In this document: piece after piece, positions 40,694-52,600 of the stretch
Layout of the letters: the number at the start of each line of letters is the position of its first letter
Numbering within the stretch: the stretch's first letter is position 1
From: Tetracladium setigerum
Taxonomy: Eukaryota > Ascomycota > Leotiomycetes > Helotiales
DNA length: 64,000 nucleotides
Direction: 5' to 3'
Assembly (NCBI GenBank): GCA_031472005.1
Contig: PZJY01000002.1
Span: forward strand, 1,550,001 to 1,614,000
The notes under the pieces: model-generated
The model's input: the letters and a program-made list of their open reading frames with translations, nothing else
Databases searched by the model: none
Told to the model about the DNA's origin: nothing
Program-made: the position numbers and the translations under genes

Positions 40694-42365
40694 ATGGGTC
40701 GTCTAACAACTGGCGGTACGGCCGTCTTCTTGGCTATTGGAGGTAAGAAGCTCTCCCATATCTAATCCTACATTTTCTAAGTGTGTTCTCAAGGCTTCCT
40801 TTTTGGCTATGACAGCGGTATCATTTCGTCCACCATCGTGCAGCCGTACTTCACAGCATATATGGGAACACCAACTGCTTCGGAGACTGGAGGCATCGTC
40901 TCTGCCTTCACTGGGGGTGCGATTCCTGGTGCCCTCTCCGTTGCTTTCCTCCCTGATCGATTCGGTCGTAAGAAGACTGTTTTCATCGGTGCTATTATCT
41001 CCACGCTTGGCTGTGCTTTGCAGGCTGCTGCGGTCAACATTCCAATGATGATTGCTGGCCGATTCATCGCCGGCGTGGCTGTTGGTCTTCTGTCAGCGGT
41101 TGTTCCTATGTACTGTGTAAGTTCACCATCATTCACATAAAAGATTCTGTGACGCTAATATAAAGAAGTCTGAAATTGCTACCGCACAGGATCGTGGAAA
41201 GTTGAGTGGTTTGTTACAATGGATGTTGTCCTGGGGTTTCTTCGTTGCTCAATGGCTCGGTTATGGATGCTTCAAAGTCAACAGTGATTTCCAATGTAGG
41301 TTCATGCCATAAATTTTCGGAGAAGCTCGAAATGACTCTTATCCAGGGCGATTCCCCCTTGCTTTCCAGCTTGTTCCAGGTTTGATCATTGCCAGTGGTA
41401 TTTGGTTCCTCCAAGAATCTCCCAGATGGCTCATTGAGCAGGACCGCCACGAGGAGGCACGAGTTGTACTTCAGAAACTTCATGGAAACGGAACAAACGA
41501 GGAGTTCCTCGAGCTCGAATACCGTGAAATCAGAGATACTATCGTCGCCGAGAAGAGTCTTCAAGTTCCTACATGGAGCACTCTCATTAAGAAGCCAAGT
41601 TGGAGACGCCGACTCGCCCTCGGATGCGGAGTTCAAGCCTTTGGTCAACTGTCCGGTATCAATGTAAGTTGCACACAAAATTGATACGTTCTTCACGGCC
41701 TAATACAGTGATAGGTCATCAACTATTATGGAAATGTAATTTATAAAATGCTCGGCATCAACACCCAAACTTCCCTCATGATCGTGGGAATTAGCGGCGG
41801 TCTGTCGATTATCTATTGTACCGCAGGACTTTGGGCCCTTGACCGTCTCGGCCGTGTCAAGCTACTTCTCGCCTCCTCGATCGGCTGCGGTTTATCTTTG
41901 ATGGTCAACGCAGTCCTCTCGCAATACTTTGTTGCCTCGGCCGGAACCTCATCCGCCAACGAAAACGCGCTACGTGCCATGGTCGCCATGAACTTTGTCT
42001 TCTCGCTTTTCTTCACTTTCATTGGCATCATCTCTTGGGTTTACCCAGCCGAGATCTTCCCAATCGAGATCCGCGCCAAGGGCAATTCCTTCTCTACTCT
42101 CACAAACTGGTGCTTGAACTTGCTGTTTGCCCAGACCGCCCCGATTGCGTTGGAGAAGATGGGTTTCAAGTTCTTCTACTTCTTCTTTGTTTTTAACATC
42201 ATTGCGACGGCATGTTATGCGCTGTTCTATCCCGAGACCAAGGGCAAGACGCTCGAGCAGATGGACGAGTTGTTCGGGGATCAGCTGGTACCTCACGCGC
42301 TGGTGGACTCCGTTGGTGCTGAGGCGGCCATGGAGGAGAAGTTTCCTTATGAGCATGCGAACTAG
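40694..42365 (+). CDS. MFS sugar transporter (hexose-transporter family)
   Basis: Plasma-membrane sugar:proton symporter or facilitator with 12 predicted membrane spans. Five exons, 40694-40742, 40794-41116, 41169-41295, 41347-41663 and 41715-42365, give 488 aa; the second intron ends with AAG to keep the conserved MYCSEIATAQDRGKLSGLL. Seen: first span with GGFLFGYDSGIISS, DRFGRKKT after span 2, GRFIAGVAVGLLSAVVPMY, the span 6-7 loop with QESPRWLIEQDR, span 7 QAFGQLSGINVINYYGNVIY, LDRLGRVK, SWVYPAEIFPIEIRAKG and PETKGKTLEQMDELF. These are the standard sugar-porter signatures. Substrate cannot be read from sequence; its divergent GH78-type neighbour suggests a plant-derived sugar such as rhamnose or a rhamnoside. 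A TATA box is present upstream. Confidence 0.93.
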
Positions 42366-43136
42366 AAGGCGGCGAGGCTGCGACTCCAACCTAGTATATA
42401 GGCTATTTAGATAGTGCTATACATTCCAAATGAATAATCTGCAACTTTGGCGAATTAATGTTTAGAATTCAAAACGGAATAGACGAGACCAACATTTCTT
42501 TTCCTCTGTACACTCGACAAGAACAGATATTTCGGTGAGCCGGTATGAAATGATATCCAGACGAAGTTTCAAACTGTCGAGATGATGAATTCGGGACTCG
42601 GAATACGGGAACTTGCACGGTAGAAAATATTTGGCAGGTGGTAGACTTCTGCAAGAGACTTAAGAGAATGAATGCCATGACTAGTCGCAACTTTCGTGTC
42701 AACAACTTGACAATAATATAATGGCGACAAAAAGAAATGATACAGGTACCTTGACAATGTCAATGGGAATTACTGCAGATACCGGTGGCATAAGGGAACT
42801 GGGGAGTAAAAGAATCTAATTACCACATAGAAAATATGTTGATCTATACCGAACAAAGCTAAGAGAAGCCCTGATTTGATATTTTTGAGAGATCATGTAG
42901 ACTTTTCAATCGATGTTATACGGGAATATCAAGTAAGAATCAGAAACTGAAGAGTTCCAATAATAATTAGGTCCTTTGGTAGATTTTTGAACGCGAGAGA
43001 TACTTTTGGCATGATGCTCGTGGGGGCGTGACGGGTTCGCGTTCTGACAAGGCTGAAGTCCTTGCTCCCCTCATTTCTCCCCGCGTCATCCTGCATGACG
43101 ACCACAAACCATCAACACCCAATTCATGCATCGACC
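42366..43136. other. Intergenic span, transporter 3' side
   Basis: 771 bp with no supported gene; should hold the transporter 3' UTR and the promoter of the next gene. Confidence 0.5.
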
Positions 43137-44036
43137 ATGGCGCCCATACGCCGATACCTGCGAATCACCAAATACTCTGTACTAGAATGCCGCATATATC
43201 TTGACAACCCCGTACTCGCTGAGAGCTGGCTTTTGAATCCCAGAGATCCTGTTCTTCCACGCGTCATTGAAGCAGTTCGCCCCCTTATTCTGCCAAAGCT
43301 TCGAGAGGAGGATGAGCGCCGGAAAGCAAAAGGAGGAGGCAAGAAGAAGGGCGTGAAAGATGTAGTGGTAGAAGGTTTGGCTCGCAGAAGTTCCAACTAT
43401 CTCCATTTTACTCACTGACTCCATCTAGAGGACTTCGAGATTTCCATTTTTCTGACCGAGACCTCCAATCGTCACACCATCCTCTCAAAACAGAAAACCT
43501 TCAGGGATCCGAACAAGCAGGGCATTCAGTCCAATTCCCAGAAATTGATGGGAGCTACGAATGACACGGCCATTAACGTGGAAGAGGGGGAGTTCGCCGT
43601 TATCCGGGAGGAGAGTGAGGACGGTGGAATAGACCTCGCAGTCGTACCAGATGCAGATGTAGATGCCGAGGAAGTCCAATCGGATTCGAATAACTCGGAT
43701 TCACTTTTCATTGCCGAAGACGCAGGGCCGCGCAGATCGAAGCGGTCGAGAGCACCACCAAACCCAGAATCCGTGCCGTCATCCTCGCCAGAATTAGAGC
43801 CTTCGTCGAAACGACGAAAAGATGGCGAAGAGAACACAGACGAAGAAGTGACAGATGACAAGAAAAAAATGGCAATGGACACCTTGTACGATGGATTTTC
43901 TATTTACGGGCGTGTACTATGTCTTGTAGTTAAACGCAGAGACAAGAAAGGCAAAGCACCGGTGGTTACTGGAGGTCAAGCAATGATGGAGGATTGGATA
44001 TCAAGCACACAGATGCCTGCACAAGAGGAGGATTGA
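43137..44036 (+). CDS. Hypothetical nuclear-like acidic protein
   Basis: I do not recognise a named family. Two exons, 43137-43374 and 43429-44036, joined across a 54-bp intron to read VVVEEDFEISIFLTETSNRH; 281 aa. The first 75 residues (MAPIRRYLRITKYSVLECRI...) and the segment up to about 110 look globular, with a hydrophobic, regular composition suggesting a real conserved domain. The rest is strongly acidic with basic clusters RRSKRSR and SKRRKD that could be nuclear localisation signals, followed by a short globular-looking piece YDGFSIYGRVLCLVVKRRD. No signal peptide or membrane span. The continuous frame across a clean splice join is the main support that it is real. A chromatin or DNA-associated role would be a guess. 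Confidence 0.75.
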
Positions 44037-46186
44037 TCAACCCATCACAGCGCTGCCGATGCTGCATCATCTGTTTCCTGATACAATCGCCTCAACGCCA
44101 GTCTGTGCACTTAAAAGGCCGCTCCGAACACGGATTTTGGGTTGTAAATAGGCACGTCGGTTTCTCCGTCGACTTCTGATTGATTCATTCGGTAGTTTCG
44201 TTTCACGAGATCGAGATCTGGGAATATTTTCCAACAACGTGGGGGTTTGCATACGGACGTACGAAGATTTTTTTGGGTGGACGGCCGAATTCCGCAGGAC
44301 TACGAGGATCTATGTGTTACTGGAGTACATCATCGCCACACGTATCGCCATATACTAGGCTTGTAAACAACCAGAAGTACACTTACTTTCCACTGCTCTG
44401 TGCGCACTAGCAAGAAAGCTCCAAAGGCGGTGGGATTAGTTCTGGGAAAGCGGTGAGTCGAAGCTTGGTGGGAGCTAGAATGGCGGGGAAAGGTGTACGC
44501 TATCAAAAGTATTCTTTTATAAGGCTGCAAGCTTGTGAATAGAGGTTTAAAGGGTAGAGATAGTATCTCAAAGCCAGACTTGTTGCAATATACTGGATTT
44601 CTCCATTCTAAGTTCTCTCTTTTCATTTTCATTCTTGTTCGAAAATCTGCTTATATCAAACTACGAGTGTAGTTGAGTGCCAATACTCTCACTATCTAAC
44701 ATCTTATAGCAGAACTTGAAAGCACCTGAACTGGTGGGGTTCACTGTTGCTTTCAAGTGTAGCCAAATTTTCATGTATCTTCTTTGATCCACAGGATTTC
44801 TTGTGTTAACAAGTCAACCTTCTTTCCGCAGCCTGCCAGACCGAGAGTGACCCGGGAAAAATCGATTCAAACTCCTCATCTGCGCCCACAGCAAAGCAAT
44901 AGCTCTGCAGCTTTACCTCACGGTGTCCAGAAGCCACGAATAAGGCTCATGTTACGTTGCACCCAGACCACCAACCGGCATCTGAAGGTGTCTATGACGG
45001 CTACACTCTTTGTCTCTTTACATGAGAAATTTGACTTTCTTAAAGGCTGGCTCGACTGATCCATCGACAAGACGTTTATTCTGCAAGGCCCAGGAAGTCT
45101 TCGTTTCATAAATATACTTTGAGCTTGACCGGCATATGGAGAAGGCGAATCAGAATACACCTGTTGCGAACTCCTTACATCTAAGCGAAGTTCATTCGGA
45201 TTTTTTGTATAAGGATCACATGATTCTCTCTCTTGTATTACTTTCAAGTTTAGGCGAGTTTTTAGCATGCCTTAAAAAACCTACTAATCTCACTTGAGCA
45301 TCAATCTTACTCTTACAGCTCTTTCAGTGGTGTTACTACCGCCTCCCTCTCTACTTTCCGATGACATAAATACAGCACTATGTGCGTGGCGGCGATGATC
45401 CATCTCGTTTGCAAATCAATCTCCCACCTTGGCTTCGCTGTCAAATATCAAGATAAATTTTGCAAAAGAATTTGTCCGTTTGTTGATCTTCAACGAACCT
45501 TCCCCATCATTGGTCAACACCACGCCTTCCTTACCCATGAGAAGTTAAAATTTCAGGTACAGGTTCTGAAAGTGTACATCTCACTTGGCGTACGTCGCGA
45601 ATATCGAGGGATGACCCTTAAAACCGACAGGCAGGGCAGGTAGAGCTCCTCCTGCCTTCCGCATCGAGTAACTCCGCAAGTAACGCTCCGAAAGCAACGT
45701 TTTGCGAAATGAAAGAGAAAAAAATCTGTTGCGAAAATGACCACATTCTGTTCGCTTATCGTCTTTCCAAACTTCTGAAATTAAATTTTCCGGCTGGGCG
45801 GTATATGATACGCCTGTACAAAGAAAGAGAGATTAGGATTTGAAAAAGACAACCTGCCTGCCGAAAACGAATCCATATGCCAAGACTTTCGTCGGCTGTT
45901 TTGTGGTGGGTGCTGACTGATTATCATATCATATCACATCCAGCAATCTCGGAGCAGAAACGTGAATAATCTCAGGATGATGTGGGTGGAATTTGGTAGA
46001 GGCCAGCAGCTACACACAATATCGATTACCGTGTGACCTGAAAGGTTTATCTGCGAGTAAAAATGGTTGGCAAACCCATCCTTTCTTTCCTTTCCATTTT
46101 TATTATTATCCCGCATGAAATATTCCACCTGTTGTTGGCAGCACCAACACATCATTCATTAGCTCCCTGTCATATGATCATGGACA

Positions 46187-49100
46187 GGCGGTGAGATGGG
46201 CTTTTTTTACTTCTTCGTCTGCTTCTGGTCTTTTTAATTTCCCATGATGAAATTCGAGCTCCGCTACAGTCCTGTCCCTCTCAAGGCGGTGAGTCTGGTG
46301 ATGGTGGGTCATCCCTGTACACCCACGTGGAGTGTTAAGTGGGATGTTGCGCTTGTGGAGACACAACTGACTTTGCTTGTGATGATGAACTACTTTTTCC
46401 TCGCTTGTGAGTGCCTAGGTAGTAAGTACTCCGTGCTCCTTAGTACAGTAAGTTAGAAAGTGAGTCGTGGGTTGAGGCCGTTTCAAAGTTTTTGCGTCGG
46501 ATTTTGCAACTAGAAATGAGGCCCCTATTTTAATTTTGAGGTGGAGGAGGCGACTTGTGGAGGGAGACGTCAAGTGTACTCGTAGAGTGGCAAAGTTGTC
46601 TAACACCCATCGGAGCGTTATGCCGTGCCCGTGAACGGAGGCCGGAGAGGGCTTGCTCTTAGTTGATGCGGCGGTTTGATGTTGAGAAAGGGGTGGTCCG
46701 TTGCTCTCTCCATTATTTAGGGGACCTCCTGAGAAATTCTTTTGCATAGCAAGCATTGAACTTTTTCGTTTCAATTTCAACTTGCCACTATTTTTAGCGA
46801 GTAAACAAAGGAAATAATTTCCACCCCCTTTTCTGCCAATTTCGCGGTTTGTTCGCTAAATATACTTTTTTTTCTTTTCATAAAGTGTAAACACGTTCAC
46901 GTTATTGAAACAATAGTTCAGATGAACCTCATGCCATATTGAACTCCTGGCATCGCTTTGTTGATTTCGCACAGTAGCAATCTAAACTGCGGCTCAAAAT
47001 TGTGGAAAGGCGGTCAGAGATTTACTTTACTCCATAGCATATTCGATAATGCTGGGGTGTATTATAATAATATCTGAGAACCAGACTGATGGGATACATG
47101 GCTTCGGGAGTTGTACGGAGAAAAAAGGTGATTTTCGAAGCCATCCATCGTCAAGCTCCTCTATGCGGCTCTTGCTGACCTTCTTTCGGTCCCCCTTTTT
47201 CCTTCTTTTCCGTGTTCGCAAGAATCCACACCACGTCCACACCTTCACCGCTCTCGGCCGCTTATGCAAATAATCAAACACCTGTTCAGTGTTGAGTGTT
47301 CACTAATTTCACTGGATTGATTTTCCGTCGCGCCCTTTCAAAACCATCCAACGGTCGCGCGCCGCCCGCCCGCCGCCCAAGAAAGAGCGAGCGAGCGAGC
47401 CTCGGCTCAATTTGTTTAGAAGTGTTTGGTCGTGAGACGAGTTTCAGATCTTCCCAACGCATTTCTGAGTCAAATCATCTGATCTTCGAATGTTGTGTGT
47501 TCGGTCTCAGAAGAGAGGCAAGCCGTAAAACGCACTCAAAACTGGTTACAGCCTTGCCTCTCTTTGCCATGCCTTAGAGAGAGACAGCAAATGGCATACA
47601 CACAATTGGCCAGATTGCCGTTACTGTACTTACTGTACGTTACATGCGAACTGCCGTAGATACCGACAATACTTGAATTTGAGCATAGACCTGGGGTTTG
47701 ATTCTGCAGCGTGCTGTTGCATCATGATATGTGTTGTGAGAAGAGTTTGGACGGTCTCAAAAACTACTGGCCGTTCCGAAAGTGTATTGGGAGAGTGTGA
47801 TGGAGCGTTTACCCCCTTTGCTGTCACTCGTACTGTAGTGCGTGTTTTTTGTTTCCCAATTTTCGCATTCATTTGCCACTGTTGAGATTGCTGGAGATGA
47901 GATGGTCTCAAGGCGGTGAGGTGCCTCAACCTACGACTTCCAGGGGAGGGGGGTTGGTGCACCAGATATTACTGTAGGATACTTCGTACATACGGAGCAG
48001 AGAAAGCGGTGACGAGGATCAGCCAACTCACGCTCGGCACTTCAACTTCTTTTCTGGCTGCTGTAGCCTGTAACACACAGAAAGATATCTGAGAGTAGTT
48101 TCTCCTTATTCGCATCATGTCATTGTTTTCCACCACCAACATTATCATCGCACGGAGCCATAATAAATCTGGAAATTGCGTGCAGTGCGCGCCGAAGCGT
48201 GCAGCATTTGAGTTCAACAAGCGAGCAGAATGGAAGGACTCGGCGCCTTCTGGAAGCGAGGGGTGCTCGGAGATCTCATGCAGGGGCTATCCATCCTGCT
48301 GCTGGATCGGTGCTTACCCCTGATTAAAAGGTTTCGGAAGTTGAGATGAAGATTTTGAGTAGTGGGGAGAGAATTTGGAGAATTTCCAGCAAAGGGAGAC
48401 GGACGGGGGTGAAGGCAAATAATGGAATACCTCCGTAATCCATAATAATCATGGCTTGCATATTATTTGACACGAACAGAGGATGTGTCCCTTGAAGGCG
48501 GTGAGTGAAAACAGTGAAAGTTACGGCCAAGTGGCACTTTTGAAGGATAGATGGATAGATGATGGATTGACTTTTTACCAAGCTTCCTCAGGGTTAAAGG
48601 GCCGTTTGCGGCGATGGTGGTTGCTGGATGTGTGTTGAAGTGTTGTTTGGTAAACGACGCATGCAATCGCCATTTGTCGCGTCCTCGGAGAAGAGGACAG
48701 ATGAAGCTATCGCGAGCAAATCACATACTGAAGGTGAGACAGACGAGGATGCACGCTGATCTGATCTGCTTGTTGCTATTCTCGTAAGAGTACAGTGATT
48801 GCGGCCCCCAAATAACAAGGGAATAATACGAGCAGCATGAGAAAGCGAAGAGGCTGTGTTGAGAACACACTCAACCTTGCCGGCGCCGACAAGTAGGTAA
48901 AATAAAAGTAAGCTTGAGGCACATCGCGAACAGGGAGTTAACTGACGAACAAGTTCAGATACATCCGATTTGAATTCTCCGGCGGTTGGCTCGGGCCTGT
49001 ACTTGACACCTTGCGTGTGCTCTGTGCCTGAATACCTCCTCCCGTCCTGCAGCAGTAGTACCGCATGAATGGATGTGTGAGTGAGCGAGCGAACGAGAGA

Positions 49101-49680
49101 AAGAGGTGATGCCTATTGTTCCCCTGTCAATCTATCGACAAGTCAGATCTCGATTCTTCTCAAGGCATCAACCCCAAATGGCGGAACCGTGACACTGAGG
49201 AAAGATTTGCCATGTGGTAGTTCCCCCTTTCGTGTACGCCTTGTTTGTGTTCAGGCGATGTGTGTGGCCATCTTCCACCCGATGGCTTGATGGTTCCTTT
49301 CCTTTTTCCCTCGGCTATCAGGGTTCTCTCAGCTTTTGTTTGCACTGGCTTGTCGGCAAGTCCGGTTGAGAACCGCGACTTCTTTCGAGAGCAGCAGTCA
49401 GCAGCCAGTAGTGTAGTTGCCGGGAGCTGTGTGCGGTTCTTCTAGAATATCTTTACAATATTTCCAAATTGTCACAATAATGGGTGCCTGAGACAATTGA
49501 TTCCAGGAACGGTACGAACAAGCGCGGTTGTTCGGTTGATTGGTTACATACCGACCAAATGTTTTTTGGACACTTTTTTATTCACTTTTGGCCATGGGTT
49601 ACATACTCCAGCTGGATATCTTGTCCAAACGCTGGGGAAACGGGTACACCAATGATTGATCATTGTTGAACCTCACCGCC
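46187..49680. repeat. Dispersed GGCGGTGAG word, five copies
   Basis: Exact copies at 46187-46195, 46285-46293, 47912-47920, 48497-48505 (plus strand) and 49672-49680 (minus strand). Two copies share the longer 15-mer tctcaaggcggtgag (46279-46293 and 47906-47920), and four share AAGGCGGTGAG. Near copies lie at 44449-44457 (agcggtgag) and 56509-56517 (ggcggtgaa). All fall in the gene-free 44-57 kb stretch. Confidence 0.7.
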
Positions 49681-52600
49681 TTGGAATAATTGTTGGGTCA
49701 GTTGGTGAATTATTGAATCAGATGATCGCATCACACAGACTTCCCCTGGCTAGCGACCCGGCGATGTGTTTCCTGGAGCTTGCAGTGTGATGTGCAGCGG
49801 TGAAGATGTGATGATTATTACTTCAATTCGAAATGATACAATCACATTGGCATGTCATCGGAAGGGGGTTAAACGTCCCTCCGTTATTGCTATCAGTAAC
49901 TCACCCCAATGATCTATTTCTGCTCTACATACAGTGCACTCGTATAGTACTAGCGTTTGTCATTTTGTGACAGAACTTGGTTTTCCTGAACTCTGTCGGC
50001 ATGTATTTTGGCTGGGCGGGGAATTTGGTACACTACTTCGGCTCGTACGGATAGTAGGAAAGGTTGGCCTCTTAGACTTTGTATGTGGGAGGATTCGAAA
50101 TAATGTTAATGGTTGGAGAATGTTTTAAGCAGTGGCATCATCACTTTAGGGGAAGCTGTTGCTGGCCCACCCGACCAGACCGAAGAAGCAAGTTTTGGTC
50201 TGCTTGGACTTGGAGTTTGTGTGGATCTGGCAACGCAACCATCTCGATTGGAATAATTATTTGGGAACTCGTAAGTAAGAACTCTGATCTATTATTATTA
50301 TTGTTGAATAATGTGGGAAAAAGGAACGAGAGTTCCTCACCGACCGTATGCACCGCATGCTAGCCAAAGAGGAAGAAGGTTATCGGGTAGGAATGCAGGA
50401 GGATCTTTGCGGCTTTGATGGAATAATCACTTCTGCGAGGTATTTTGGTGAAGCTGATCTGAGGCAAGGAGTGCTTGACGAACAATGCAGGGGCCCGGCG
50501 CGATGCAGCCAGCCTTCAGCCTTGTGCTTCCTTGGGAAAAATAGAGATGCAGGCGCAAACGAGGGAAGGAAGGAAGCAAGCGAAATAATGCTGCTTGCAC
50601 TTTAACCACTTTCTTCCTGATAGAGCCTACATACGAGCACCACTGTTCGGACTATCAAACTTTGGACTCGCTGCAGATATTTCCAGAATAATCACGGCAG
50701 TCAAAAGGAGCCGGTACTGTAGGTGACCACCCAACAATCAGGAATCCTCCTACCGAGCGAGTTGGTTCTTCAACTGGTTATTTGAGTGATTTGCATGGCC
50801 AAGCGATTTCACACAAGAAATCCACAACACGAAGGATGAGGATTTCGCAAACCTCCGGAGAAATTAAGTTTTTCCATGCCCATCCATTATTTGCAACCAG
50901 CGCAAAAGTGCTTATGGGGGGGTGCTGTACCATTTGCGACTCGACTTGTCGAAAGAGGGATTTCCACGCGATGGTGCCAGTGGGGGGCATCTGGTGGTGG
51001 TGCAGTGGGCTGGAGGGGTGTGTGCTGTACAACAACAAAGCATACCTTGTACGAGAATGACTCTTTCGTGGAGGATCGAATGGCTGCGCAGAACTCTCCC
51101 ACTCAAGCCTCTTGCAGAATATTCCTGTGTTTGATTATGCAAGGAAAAGAGGAATGCAGGCGGAGATGAGAGAGAAAGTATTGAGGCCTGAAATAGGCTC
51201 TCGCAAACGAAGAGAGTTGCATGCGCCTTGAAATTCTCCGGACAGGAGATATACTTTCGATAGCCTGACATTGTTTGCAAATCTGCCTGGAGGAAGGTAG
51301 TGAGTTGGCTTTGCGCAAAGAAGACCGCGTTTGAAGGATAAGAACTTGCCTAGCAGTCTTCTTTGCTGTGATCTAATCTCCCCTTTCCTATCTATGAGAT
51401 ATACAAAGTTCATCAGATGTCTCGCGCACTTTCCTTTTGACAGAAAACCACTTCCCCACTAATACAGTACCACACTGTGATGATGTAACCACGTAAAGAG
51501 ATGTTGTGTGTTCTGTGCAGTAGATCATCTGATCCTCTTCTGCCATTTATCCGGACACCTCCAAGCTGCAAATCAATCCGAATACTGCCGACCCAGCAGA
51601 GCAATATTGATATCAATGTACATTACTGTATTTTCGAAAGGGCAGCTAGCCCTAGAGCTTCCACCCCATTATTATCGTCATTTAAAAAGTTTGCTCGAGC
51701 GTTGAAAGTGCAGTCCCTCATTCATGGTGCTCCCTCCAACACAACACTTGGTCTCCTTCGTGTTTCCCCCTGTCTACTTTTTTTTCTGCCATGATTCTGC
51801 CACCTCGCTAAACTATAAACAGCCCCAAAATCACCACCAGCTGACCCAAATATCTGGGATTAACTAAGATCCTATTTTGGCACAGTCACTCCGTCAGTAT
51901 CCCTGTCACCGACATTTCTGGTTTCTGCCCTTCCCAAGCTTCCATGCGTTTGCCCGCTCTGTGGTGACTGGATCACTACCTGTTTCGGCCTGGTGCCAGT
52001 TGTCCCCCTTTCCCTAGCTCATCTATCTAACTTAGTTTTCTCTTTCTGCCATGCTATCCATGATGCGCTTGTTGCTTGTAAACCGGGCGCAAAAGTGGAC
52101 TTTCTTCCAAGGTCAAGGCTGCGTTTGGTCGTACCTGGTGCTGGGCGCCAAAATTAAACCTGCCCCGTATGGAAAATGGGCTTCGTTACAACAACCTACT
52201 AACAGGGCACCCACGCTATCGTGTTTCATTTGGGGATGCCTTGCGTACGCCAGGGAAAGTCAGCTCAAACCCAACTGACGTGAACCTGCACGCTGATGCC
52301 GATCCAAGCCTGGTGAGTAATTGCTCAAATTTCCCCAGATGTCCGCCGCCTTGTGAACACTCCCTGCCATCAATACATAAAGCTCCCGGTTCCCCCTCGA
52401 GACGGATCTGGAAAAAAGCATCAGAAACTTCAGCATCACTCAGACGAACCAAAGTGTTTCAATCCTCGCTTCCTAAACCATCAATTCTACATCACTTCAT
52501 CAGCAACTACCTTGCTATTGCAACTTGGAAAGAAAATCATCGACTATCATCGACGCCTCCCATCAACACCAACAATACCAAGACTTTCCAACCAAAGTCC

